The translations under genes and the position numbers were made by a program. Shown in pieces: positions 23,101 through 35,433 of a DNA stretch of 64,000 nt (positions within the stretch are counted from its first letter, which is position 1; each line of letters begins with the position of its first letter). Below the pieces are notes generated by a model. The model saw only the letters and a list, made by a program, of their open reading frames with translations. It did no database searches and was not told where the DNA came from. Source of the DNA: Albifimbria verrucaria (lineage: Eukaryota; Ascomycota; Sordariomycetes; Hypocreales; Stachybotryaceae); NCBI GenBank assembly GCA_020081605.1, contig JAHREC010000045.1:1798001-1862000 (forward strand), read 5' to 3'.

Positions 23101-26100
23101 GGAATCAGTCTACTTGAGAGCAATCTCATTACTTGTACAAGCCCGAGGCATCTCTGTACGATGGTTCAAAGCTCTGCGGGTGGAAACTTACAAGACGAGC
23201 GACCCAGTAATTGCTCAAAGATGTCAGCAGTACGCACTTTGGGCCGCTCTCTTGTGTAAGAAAACATTCATGTTTCACGCCCAACAGACAATCACACTGG
23301 ATGATCTCTCATTGGAAATTTTCATCCAGAGTTGTATTACTGTACAGGACAATCTTGTAGTCAAGGTGGATACTTTGCCTAAGTTGCTGCAACAGGCAAT
23401 TGTCAACGATTTTCGACTCACTCATGAGATGTGCAGCATTGTCTGCGACTCAATTAACTCTAGACCCCATGTATTCAGTGCTGCTATCAGAGACATATGG
23501 CCAGCCGCTGAAGGGTGCACGCGAAAGCTGTCTAACGTTCGGATCGCGGCTCATGGCTGGATCTCTTGCACTGCGTACAGTGGTGAGGACACGAATGAGC
23601 AGCAAGTGTACTATAATGTTGCAGAGGGCACTCTACTTGTTGACAACCGCCGAGTGGGTGTAAGTTTTGACCCGATCTCGTGATGGAAATGATATTTCCG
23701 CGTACTGAACTTCTGGAACAGAAACTGCCAAGTGATCCGAAGAAGGGTTTGATCCTGTCCCAACTGTTCGGCGATCAAGCCCTCTTGTCCTTTCCGTCAG
23801 AGAGACGAGGGATGCAATACTGTATGTTATCATTACAGAAGAAATGATTATTACTAAATTCTGTTTAGTACTTTGTGTGAGACCAGACAATTTCCAGGTT
23901 CATGTCGGCCAGGATCAGCGCGGCCTCGTCATTCGTGCCTTTCGAGCTAAATATTCACTCCAACTAATTCCTGCGGAAACCTTCTGCGACAAAGACCAAT
24001 CCGACTTACCTGGTCCGTTGTTGCATGATCACTTCCATTGGTTGTAAGTCTTATTCTTCCCTGACAGGCAGAGAAATGCTTACCTGGAATAGGGACTTAA
24101 GGACCGGGGAAGTGTACATCACGCATCGCAACCGTCCATGGCCAAGAATGAACCACTTCGGCTATACCATAAGCCTGGCGCAACAGTCCTGCTTTCGAAA
24201 TCGTCTAGTTAATCGCATACCCAGCTGTGACTACGTTGTGAGCCCTTACAGTCCACTGTTCAATCGGGCCGCTCGAATCCTTGAGCCAATTGAGGATCGC
24301 TCCCAAGTCCTTGTGACACAGCCTGGAGGTTCTCGAAATATCCAGGTCGAGCTGAGACGCCTACAAATCCTTTTCTACGTCAATGAGCGTCAAATCTTAC
24401 AGTCTCCCCAGCTCCAATGCGAAGTTGACCCCAACCAAGATGCAGGAACATGGTACGGGCTTAGAAATAAGCTTGTATGCCGTAACCCCCACGATCACGG
24501 GCAGCGAACAATTCTTGTACCGAACGGCGACATCTCATTTGGGACCAAAGGATGCCATGTAGCTGTCAATATCCGACCTACTGGTGTATACGGACGATAC
24601 CAGATCAACACTACTCTTGGTCGGCTAGACTGTGCTCCCGAGCCAGTCTTGATTTATAGCAAAGCCATGCTGCATGCTTACACTTCGGCGATAGTTGCAG
24701 ATCCACTTACTGGTCGAACAGGCTTGGAGGAAGCTATTCAGTGGCTTCAGTCCGGCATATGCCAACCATGGCAGGCTCTAACCCCCAGAGGCTTGGAGAG
24801 ACTTGCTCAAATCGCTGCCTTGACACCCCGTCGGGAGTATTATCCCCAAGATCTGAAGGTCATGCGTACAGACTATTGGAATCCCAACCTACCTGTGAGA
24901 ATGCAAGACTCCAGGCTCAGACCTCTAGTTGACCGCATAATCGATGTGTCAAACGCACTGAACACATTCGCTCCACAAGAGTGGAAAATCCAGAAATGGG
25001 TTTAATTGGCCAAGAACATCTACACAAGAAAGCACTCTTCCGACAGCAGGTGTTTGAGAGATGTGTCGGAGACGTTATTGACCGACCCAAACCGGTGGAG
25101 GTGGACTACCAGTCTCGTGATCGCCCTACAGTTTTCAACATTCGGCATTGCAACGTGTTGGAGATTACAAGTCTTGTGCGGACATGGCCACAAAATATGT
25201 CCAGCACCGTGAATTTGGGCCAGAAACTCACCACAAACTCTTCAGTAGGTGGCTTCCAAGAAGCATTTGCTAAAGTGGCCTTAAACGACCGTCTGCGTGT
25301 CAATATCTTGCAGGCTTGGGGTTCCCTTGTCCGCTTTGCACAAGAATGTCGGAATCCGTACACTTTGATGTATCTGCTTGCAACAATCGCTTTTAACCTG
25401 GATGCAGACATGGAGTTGTTGCGGACTATTCTTGCATTTGCAGTTTTCGATGAGTTGCGCAGCCTACCACTGCCTGTTGGAGGTGACTTCGCCCATTTCC
25501 ATTCTGAACAGTCTATGCATATGGGCTGGCTCATGTCATTACTGAACAATTTCCAAGTTCCACTCCCAAATACTGATTTAGAACTTCTTGGTGAATATTC
25601 CAGCGCCAAGCAAAGGAGAAAGTGGCAAGATCAACAGTTGGTCCACAACATGCAGGTTGAACGAGATCAAACATTTTTCGCAGAATTCTTGCTTCGCCAG
25701 TGGCCATCACCGGAGCCTACAGTCCAGGGACTTGAGAAATCTCTGCTTATTGATCTCGAGAAAGCTCTCGAAGCAATCCGCCCAGAATGGTCGAGATTTT
25801 TCCACAACATGCAACTATTGTATCATATCAAGGCGGTCCAAAGGGTGCTAGACAAGCACACATCTGGAGATGAGTATACACCACCAGCTCACATCGACTC
25901 TGAAGACACATTCCATGTTCGCCTGCGTGGTAATGAAGTCTTAGACCTGAAACAGTTGCTATTGAAGCCGGTGAAGGGTTTGTCTGCTTCTTCCCAGAAC
26001 GGAACGTCGAGCACTCGGGAACAGATGGAAGCAAGACTTACAGAGGTACACGGCAACGTCTTCCAATCCAATGGAGGTTTCAAAGCCAAAAATCCAGATC

Positions 26101-29100
26101 AAGTACAACTTCCTTTCATAAAGGATCCTATCGCTAAACTTCAGGGCGCATATGTTGGCCAGAAGCCTGGGAATTCATCGGTCCGTCATCCACCAATTTC
26201 TGACCTACAGGCAATCATCCATCAACTGGGCGATTCTAAGTCTTCAGTCAAGCAACGCTATGCTGCTGATCTTGACCAGAGTCTCTCCGCATTCCGAAAA
26301 GTGAATGCACAATCACTTGTAAACAACTCACGAAAGGAGAAAACGTCAATCAGATTTTGTGGGCTACAAAAATCGACACCATTTTTCGCAGCATTGTATC
26401 TTCCTTCGATGAGCCAGGGACTACTTCTTCTGCACAACGCATTTACTGGCTGAAGGCTGGTAATCTGTGGCCTGTGGTCAACCGAGAGACACTCCTGAGA
26501 GCCTTGCGCTCAGCCTCCTCCCAGAGTCGCTTTGGCAGTGGGATGCGAGAGAAGCTGATTGAGATGGGAGTGATGATCACAGAGTATCAGCGACAAATCC
26601 GCCTGAAGGAGCTCTGGTTCCGTAACGAAACAGCTCGCCATACGGAAGAGCTAGTCAACGAAGGACATCAGAATTGGAGTCCAGCTAAGCACCCAGATTG
26701 GCTTCTGCTTGAGATTGAGTCAAACATGATGATTCGGCCGGTGCAGATTGATGTTGCGAGAGCCACGATCGCGCCTGCGACAGGCTCTAACTCGGTGCTG
26801 CAGATGAACATGGGACAGGGTAAGTGAAGTCATGCTGCAGTCCTCTCGGCCTTAACAGATTGAAACCTCTTTTCGTCAAAATCGCTAATTTGGTTTAGGA
26901 AAAACGTCCTGCATCATCCCTATGGCTGCAGTTGCATTGGCTGACGGTAAAAGACTGGTTCGAATCGTCGTTCCAAAGGCTCTATTACAACAGACAGCGC
27001 AAGTTCTGCAAATGAAATTGGGACGCATATTGAATCGTCAGCTGCGACACGTACCATTCTCTCGCCGAACCCCAACAACCATGGAAGTCATCAAGAGCTA
27101 TCATGCGATACACCGGGAGATGCAACAGTCGGGCGGGATTTTGCTGTGCCAGCCAGAGCACAACTTGTCTTTCATGCTCAGCGGTCTTCAACGTCTTCTT
27201 GACAATCAAGCAGACCAGGCGGGGCCAATGTTGAAGGTCCAGTCGTGGCTCGGTCGTGTGTCCAGGGACATTTTGGACGAGTCAGACTACACACTTGCTG
27301 TAAGAACACAGCTAATCTATCCTTCTGGGTCTCAGATTAGTGTCGACGGCCACCCTCATCGGTGGCAGGTAGTCCAGGCTCTTCTTCGTCTTGTTGATGC
27401 GCATGTTATGGTTCTGCCCAAGTCGTTCCCATGGTCACTTGGCGTTGCCAGGCGCCATGTTAGAGGATTCCCTCTCATCTACTTCCAGCGACAAGATGTA
27501 GAGAACGAGCTTATACGACGAGTAACAACCGACGTCTGCCAGGGATTAGGCGGTATTCTTCCAATGACAAGTAACTGTGTCACTCAAGCCGAACGTGTCG
27601 CCATCAAAGACTTTATCTCCAACGACAAGCTTCGACCAAGGAGTATTGAATTAATACGAAACCTCTGCCCTGATCGTCCAAGTGTGAGACAGACAGTGTA
27701 TCTTTTACGCGGCCTGCTTGTGAACCGCATCCTGATGATGACACTGAAGAAGCGATGGAATGTCGAGTACGGACTCCATCCGCATCGTGATCCAATTGCG
27801 GTACCCTTTCATGCAAAGGAGTGCCCAGTGATCAATCCGAATGGGGCCATCCGGATGTTGCAATCATCCTGACTTGCCTAGCATTTTACTATGACGGCGT
27901 CAACCCATCCCAACTGCGACAGTCTTTGGAGCATGTCCTCAAATCAGATGATCCCTCAGCGGAATATGACCGTTGGACGCAGAACACCATCAACTTCCCA
28001 GCATCACTTCGAGCTTGGAACTCCATCAATGTTGACGATGAAGCACAACTCACCCAGATATGGAAATCCTTGAGATACAACATGGTTGTTATCGATCATT
28101 TCTTGAATAATTTTGTCTTCCCAAAGCATGCGAAACAGTTCAATGTCAAGATCCAATCGAATGGATGGGACTTACCTCTGTTTCCACTCGAAGAGTTTCC
28201 TGCAGGCGACCGGCGTGTCAAAGCCAAGCCAATGACTACCGGGTTTAGTGGGACGAATGACAACCGAACCATGCTTCCATTGACGATCAAGCAGGAGGAT
28301 CTCCCTAGCCTGTCGCACACAAGTGCAGAAGTTTTGACATATCTCCTTCGCCCTCTAAATCGCGAGTGCGTTTTGCCCAACGAGATTGAGCGTGTCAGTG
28401 GATCTGGGTTTGTTTCTGAGACAGATTTGCTATATGCATTGAAGAAACGACGAATTCGTGTGCTTCTCGATGCCGGGGCACAAATTTTGGAAATGAGCAA
28501 CATTGACTTGGTTCAAAGGTGGCTGAAGATAGACGAGTCTGCATTGGGCGCGTTATACTTTGACGAAGGGAACAAGCCTTGGATTCTATCCAAGTCAGGC
28601 AGAAAGACGCCTCTGCTTGCATCTCCGTTCGCTGACGATCTCAGCCAGTGTCTGGTGTATTTGGATGAGGTATGTAACATGATTATGTTTTGATGACTCG
28701 CAACTGACAGTCACAGGCACATACCCGAGGTACTGACTTGAAACTACCGGCGGACGCTCGTGGCGCATTGACACTTCGTCTCGGCCAAACCAAGGACCAT
28801 ACTGTTCAAGGCAAGAATAATGTATATCTTTGACGATGCGCTCGACTAACCAGTGAATCTGCAGCGGCGATGCGACTACGGCAGCTTGGAACTACACAGT
28901 CTGTAACCTTCTTCATCCCGACTGAGGTTCAATGCAGTATCGTCGAACTGCAGGGCAAGTCAATGCATAGCCAGATCGACTCTTCCGACGTGTAAGTTGT
29001 TGTTTCCAAAAAGTATGAGCAAATTCTAATTTATCAAGGGTTTCGTGGCTGTTACACAACACATGCGACGGCATCGAGCAGTTGCAGCCTTTGTATTATT

Positions 29101-30491
29101 CGCAAGGTATCGATTTCTGCCGCCGAATGCAGGCTGCTCTTGATCGACCCGAATTAATCACCGACAAGTACCAGAGGACTGCTTACATCAATGAGATCAA
29201 GCAGGACGAACAGCAAACACTTCAACAGCTGTACGAGCCAAAATCGAGAACTCGAGCTGGAGCTGCACAGGGATCTTCGAACTCCAAGCTCAATGGGTTT
29301 GTTCAAGAGCTCAATCGGCGAAAAAAACCTTCCAAGACACCGGTAAAGCTGTACATGCATCAGCACTGCAGGAAGTTGAGCAGGAAAGGGAGGTCGCCTT
29401 CGAAGTTGAGACAGTGCGTCAGGTGGAAAAGCCTCACCGATATTCGGCATACTCTTTTCCTGGACTCCATGTCCAACTTGAAAGCTTCGCGCGAACAGGA
29501 AGGATCCCGGCCGATGCGGCCTGCTTTGTGCATATGCTTCATGCACTGGCTAAAACAAGAATCGGCAAGCGGTTTAGGGTCGCCCGCGAGGCCAAGGAGT
29601 CGCGACTGTTTGTTACAGCTGAGTTTGAGCGCACGGTCAAACTAGATGTGGACCTCACCAGTGACAATTTCATTGTGAGTTGAGTGTGATTGAGGGAAGA
29701 GCTTGTTACTGATCGCATTCTTACAGCGGCCTGTGAACTGGCTTCTATGGAGCGAGACATCAGCGACCGCTGTGATCATAATTCCTGAAGAAGCAGAGGC
29801 GTTGTTGCCTATCATGCGAGATACGACGATAGAGAAGGGCACGCATCTCTTGGTTTACTCAGCACCAACCACACGCAAGATGGTCTCTTTCGATGAGTTG
29901 ACCTATTATAGCATACCAGCGCTTCCCAAGAACTGGAAGGTCCCAGATTGGCTCCGTGTTGAACTTGGCATCTTTTCTGGACGGCTTTACTTCAAGTGGG
30001 ACGAGTACAGCGGGATATGCAACACTTTGGGAGTTGAAGAGGGCCTCGAGGGTGTAAATGAGTTAAATGAAGAGCATGAGATGGATCCTGATGCTGACGA
30101 CGACGACGAACAGAAGCTGGTGCTGGACAAGCCTCGCAAGGAATCTACCGGCATTGCATCAAAGCCACTCACATTTATGCAAGAATGGCTAGCACTGCGT
30201 CGTCGAGGTCAAGATTTTGCACACAGCCCTATGGGTTTTCTCACACAGGGAAAGGCACTGCAAGAGGCACACCCATTCTTCCGTCCGGACGAGGATAAGC
30301 CAAGTTTTGAAGGTGCAGGTGCATCTGTTCTAGCACCAGTCCCTGGGAATTCGCAGGAAGAACGAGACGATTATGATGACATACATGGAATCGACGACAT
30401 GGGTGCCAACGATGCAGGCAACAGTGATGGACAAGACGAGGTCAAGGTGGAGTACAACGAGTTGGACTATTGTGGAGGAGCGGCCTATTAA
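20169..30491 (+). CDS. Giant DUF3638/DUF3645 P-loop protein (about 3,100 residues)
   Basis: One 10.3-kb gene with many short introns. A long N-terminal region without known catalytic motifs is followed at about 26.8 kb by a DUF3638 core: MNMGQGKTS (Walker A, split by the intron 26820-26898), then VRIVVPKALLQQ. Downstream, a DUF3645-type region has LDEAHTRGTDLKLP (Walker B/DEAH-like) and AAMRLRQLGTTQSV, resembling helicase motifs II and VI. The C-terminus is acidic. The family is large, widespread in fungi, of unknown molecular function, and sometimes annotated as a ubiquitin hydrolase, which I cannot confirm. One intron (28811-28864) is of the GC-AG type. Frame breaks near 22340, 22975, 25000, 26400, 27830 and 29390 are all repaired by one added base. 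An in-frame TAG at 20364-20366 interrupts the N-terminal part and looks like a TGG-to-TAG change. Confidence 0.85.
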
Positions 30492-31372
30492 CTATGCCAG
30501 ATCTGCCGAAGAGATTTTGGTGGAGAGACTTGAGAGTGGATTGGAAAGGGATATCTGTGGCGATAAGATGTGCATTTTGGTGTTGCTATCTGAGCTTATG
30601 GCTATTTTGCTCGTAGGATGAGGATTGATAGATGGTTGCTTGGGAATGAGACCGTGTTGGAATTTGTAATATGCTGTGCCTTGGTGACAGATTCCGTTTT
30701 CTTTGAAAGAGTGACTGTCATAATACTAAGCCATAAGAGCTATCATGAGGCCAGGCAAGTCCTGTTGCCAATATAAGCCATTGCCCAATCGACAACTCTG
30801 TGCAAGATCCCGCAATTCTTTATCACTGATACTCCTGTGCCATCGGCCATCAAAGAGTCTACCATCGCTCTAGTTAGGTAGCTTTTGATGCAGCCAAAAG
30901 CGTGAAAGCGATCCAGAATGCCTTACCAAGCTTCCACATCTACTCCATCTCCTCGATATCGGGCCGTCGGCACGCCCACTACCTACTCATGCATGCGATC
31001 TGCATATGCAGCTCTCAAACACCGTATGAATCTCCAGCCGCAATATAAAAAGTCCCCTTTACCCCTCATCATGCACCTCACCTCTGGTTTAAGGTTGTAG
31101 ACAAAGGCTGTAGGACTAGTTACGAGATACGAGACGCAGTAGTGTGAGTTTTATTGACAATTCTATCATATTGTAGAGGTCAAAAGACTCAGATTAGGTA
31201 AATATTGGTTTGTTTTAGGCGTGGTGCAGGTGTACGAATAAATGTCCTCTGCTGTCCAGTATTTACTCGGACTTATACGAATACAAATAGCCACGAGCTG
31301 CTTCCCAGAAGCCTTTTCTTCGGCACTCAATCTTCTCACTTCAAGGTCTTCATAAACTTAGTATCATTCATC
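30492..31372. other. Intergenic region
   Basis: 3' flank of the giant gene and promoter of the small secreted protein. No supported gene. A TATA-like AATATAAAAAG lies near 31042 but is far from the next start. Confidence 0.4.
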
Positions 31373-31879
31373 ATGTATTTCTTTAAGACAGCGGCCATTT
31401 CGGCCTTCATTTTGCTCAATCTTATGGTTTCTGGAGTAGTTACTTCACCAACTAACAGTCTTGAGCCCCGAGCACAATGCGCATCGACCTGGGAATGCAA
31501 GGGAGAAGCTATTCAGAAACGAAAATGTGTGGGTGAGCGGGACCTCACGTCACCAGGGTTTTGGGTCTGCGTCGATGCCTGCTGGATATCCGAGTTCCGG
31601 GTCAGAGCTCGCCTCAAGGTGCACAAGAGCAGGTCAGGCTTCTTGACTGTAGGCGGTAGCTGGAGTGTTACCGGTGCGGGTGTGTCGAAAGAACTCTCTG
31701 GTGGCAACCTCATACTGAATGATGGTGACTATGGTTCGGATATATGCTCTGAGGTGGAATTCCCTGAGTATCCGTTCGGCGACACGAAGCGAATTTTGGG
31801 AATCAAATTTACGGGTGTCAACTTGAACGCCCCTATTGTTGAGAAAACGGCCACTATGACAAACGGAAAGATTGATTGA
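31373..31879 (+). CDS. Small secreted cysteine-containing protein
   Basis: A single exon of 168 residues. The N-terminus is a clear signal peptide (MYFFKTAAISAFILLNLMVSGVVTS). The mature part has six cysteines; five lie within about 40 residues near its start (C-x5-C, then C, then C-x3-C) and one near residue 125. I do not recognise a family. The rest looks beta-rich (FLTVGGSWSVTGAG; NLILNDGDYG). Size, signal peptide and even cysteine number fit an apoplastic or cell-surface small secreted protein, a class that includes effectors, but nothing shows such a role here. Start chosen because it begins the hydrophobic segment. Confidence 0.7.
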   Translation: MYFFKTAAISAFILLNLMVSGVVTSPTNSLEPRAQCASTWECKGEAIQKRKCVGERDLTSPGFWVCVDACWISEFRVRARLKVHKSRSGFLTVGGSWSVTGAGVSKELSGGNLILNDGDYGSDICSEVEFPEYPFGDTKRILGIKFTGVNLNAPIVEKTATMTNGKID

Positions 31880-32302
31880 TGTTTGGAAAACTATCAACAG
31901 GGGTGTTCCAGCTAGCTTTAATCTCAGTCGCCCAAGCTTATTCTGGCTCTGGGCACTAAATACCTAGTGCTTCTATGGAGGGATTCAATTCATTAATTTC
32001 CTACTTTAGTTTATGTGAGCTTGTTCCTCTACTAGTTTGCTAGGTCCGCTTGGACTGCTAATCGAAACACTCATTTACTACGGTTTACGGTTCCATTTCT
32101 ACATGGCCATGTGTTCGGTCTTTTGGGTCTCATTCAGACAGCTAGAACAACCCATCAAAACAACGTCTTTTGGGTAGATTAATCCTTGGCGTGACAAGCA
32201 AGGATTGCTCCTGTAGGTAGTAATACTGGTTTGCACCCCACCGAGAGACTCCATGTCTAGGTAAGATTGCTTAGGCAGCAAATCCCCAGTCAGCGGGGAC
32301 AA
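31880..32302. other. Intergenic region
   Basis: AT-rich 3' flank and promoter region; no further feature was seen. Confidence 0.4.
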
Positions 32303-34743
32303 ATGACTCCATCATACTCGTCATTTGAGGAGAACGCACCTCTTAGGAGCTTTTCCTCGCAAAGCACTGAATCAACAAGTCCAATTTGCAATGACTTCTA
32401 CGTTGGTATGCTAGTCCATTCTGGTCATTTCGAAGCTAACAATAAACACAGAATGAGGCAGCATGTGAAACCTGCAGGAAGATATTTCAGATCATCCGTG
32501 GTGAAGTTGGCCAGAGTGTGGTCTGGAAGGACGTCCAACAGCTTATATACGGTCGCGTCTGCGATGTTCATGAAAAGTTTCTCCAGAGAATTATCGAACT
32601 TCGTTTTACAAGTGTTGCTTTGTTAGATGCAATCATCTTCAAACAAGATGATGTGTTAACCATGGAAAAACCAAGCCAAGGCGAGATAAAGTTGAGCGAC
32701 TCCAGCTATCGTCTTGGTTGCAGTCTGATGATTGCGAGCATAGATGGTCGCCCTCCGTCTGGAGGCAGTGACGCACGGTCTTTTGACCGTGATTGGATAG
32801 ATACTGATCTCATGAGACACTGGAAGGAGTCTTGTGAATCCAATCATGGCGCTCAATGTTTGAGGACAAAACACTCATGGCTCACACGCCCCCTTGTCTT
32901 CTACTGATAGACATTATGGATAATTGTCTCGTCAATGATACTGGGGACATGCCATATGTGGCTTTAAGCTACGTTTGGGGAGGTTCTGATGTTATGAAGA
33001 CTACCATGGCAGTTCTAGATGAACTACGGAAACCTGGTTCTTTGCAGCAGCCCGACATCTTCTTACCTCAAACAATCAAGCATGCCATGAGTGTCGTCCG
33101 GCTACTCGGAGAAAGATATCTTTGGGTTGACGCGCTTTGCATAGTCCAAGATGACGATGAAACTCGCCATGCGCTCATCAACAATATGAGTGCTGTGTAC
33201 GCTAATGCTTCGCTAGCGATTATAGCTGCGGATGGCTCCAACGCTAATGAAGGCATCCGCGGTTTGCGAGGTATCTCATTTCCGCGAGATAACCCTTGTC
33301 TTATCGAGCTGCCAGGAGATATATCTCTCAACTGGCCAAGCAGTGGTGGGCTAGGCCTGTCACCATGGAACGAGCGAGGATGGACTTTCCAAGAGTACTT
33401 CTTTTCACGAAGAAGACTTATATTCGTCAGCGATTCAGTTCGCTGGGAGTGTGCACAGGGATGCTTGTGGGAAGAACATCAACTTCCAGGTCATCTACCC
33501 ACTACTGAGACCAAGTCGGTCCATGACACAGACCACGCTCGTGTTCGCCAGACCGCTGCCTCGACCTCTTCGTCGTTCCCTAATATGATAGGATTCAACA
33601 GCATTGTGCAAGGGTTTAACGAGCGAAGCTTCACATATGCCGATGATGTAATGAATGCGTTCGCTGGGACAATGGCAGTGTTGTCGCGGAGCTTTACAGG
33701 TGGCTTCTTATGGGGCACCCCGTGATGTTCTTCGATTTGGGGTTGGTGTGGAGGGTGATGTTGGATGTGAGAAACACCTGAATTACCAATAGCATCCAAT
33801 GTTAACGGCATGTAGGAATTTGACCTCGAGGGTGAAGCGCCGCGCCGACGATGGGATCCTGAACAAGAACCCCACAGAAGGCATGCGCCTACATGGGCTT
33901 GGGCCAGTTGCTCAAGTCCAATAGAGGCCGATTTATTCTGGAGGAACGAAGACTGGCTTTTGTTTAGTGAACAAGAATGGTTCTACAACATTGATGCAAT
34001 TCGTCGCATAATTCCTTTGGTCAAGTGGTCTGTACGGCAGAGCAAATACGAAGAGCCAACGCAAATACCATGCTTAAATCAATGGCATGAGTTTAAGCAA
34101 CGGTATTCCAGGCCAGATCCCCTTACCCCCATCTGGCTGGACACGCCATCCGGTGGTTTATGACCCTGAGAAATCAACATTTCGATTCAGGCCTGAAGAA
34201 GACAGAAGTCTTGGGAATCAGCAAGCATTCCAACTTCATCAGATCAAGGATAAACACCCTCCTCCGTTTTACTATATTCACGAATCAAACAAAGATATTA
34301 AATTCTGGTACCCCTGCCAATACCGAGGGACGACGATTACGTCGCAACTCAATACTCTTCAAACGACGGACTGGGGCGCTATCTATGTGGCTCTACACAC
34401 AGTGCTGTGCTGGAACTTAGAGCAGCCAAAGTCTATTCTGGGGGTGCACTCACGAGATTCTGACAAATGAGTCCAAGGAAGAGTCTGTCGGTCGACTCTG
34501 GGTAGATGAGCCGCAATATGCCTCGACATCAATGCGAGCAGAGTTGGTTGCAATATCATTCAAGTACAAAGCAGACGGTGGCGAGCGGTGGAAAGAGCCT
34601 TTGGGCCAAGAGGAACCGCAACTCTACAATCTCCTGTGGGTAGCTTGGAAGGATGGGGTGGCGTATCGGAGGGAATCAGGGAGATTGATAGGAAGGCATG
34701 GGAGAGTCAGGCACTTACACCAATCGAGCTGATTTTGGGGTAA
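32303..34743 (+). CDS. HET-domain protein (heterokaryon incompatibility type)
   Basis: The HET domain is shown by YVALSYVWGG, then LWVDALCIVQDDDE, then the NERGWTFQEYFFSRRRLIF block. A further element, TWAWASC, and a C-terminal NLLWVAWKDGVAYR are also typical of this class. The N-terminal part has an intron near 32406-32452 joining ...NDFY to NEAACETC. Frame breaks near 32880, 33718 and 34680 (and probably others between 33.8 and 34.5 kb) are repaired by one added base; with these the last block ends ...SQALTPIELILG at the stop. HET domains trigger programmed cell death in fungal non-self recognition; whether this copy is functional cannot be told. The start could also be at 32267. Confidence 0.82.
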
Positions 34744-35433
34744 GAGTTGTTCAATTCTCACGGGTCGCATGTAGTGTTGCTTTTCAGAACATAACACAAA
34801 GCTGTCCATTGTTAAGTGTGTTATCTCTGCTCAATATATACAGCCCGGGCAATAACGTGTGCCTATCCCTAGACCTCGTCCCATACTATGTCCTAGCCAA
34901 TAAATTCGATTCTACATAGGCAACGTGGCAATGTGACATTCATTGTCCAGTATAAGTTAGGACGCTAACCATTCAGCTGTTGGGGTTCTACTCTACTGAA
35001 ATGCAGCTCTTTGCCTGATTGTGTCTTTGTCTTAGTAGGCCCCTGCCCTTTGATACTGATCTACGATTTGATTTGTTGGAGCATCAAAATGCCTGCCGTA
35101 AGCCATTTACCCCACTGCCCTCAGTCACTCCCTTGCATCTTTGTTTTATTCTTTGGCAGATACAGGTAGCAGCGCGACTAGTGTTGGATGTCCTGCTAGG
35201 TCCTTTTTCTCCCGATTTTGACGCCTGTTTTTGCTATCCCATTCGTGTTAATTTGCTTGAGCGTGTTAATCCCCGGTTGGCATCTTATTCTTGCCTTAGA
35301 TAACTCAGTTCTCGACAAGTGGCGTTGGGAGCGAGATTGCGCTTGGGGGCTGTCGAAGAGAAGCACAACCAAAGGCATAGACATTCTTCTTGCCGAGGTT
35401 GTTCACCGCTTCAATCCCCTGGTCCCAGAAGTC
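34744..35433. other. Intergenic region
   Basis: No supported gene. It serves as upstream region of the hydrolase. Confidence 0.4.
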
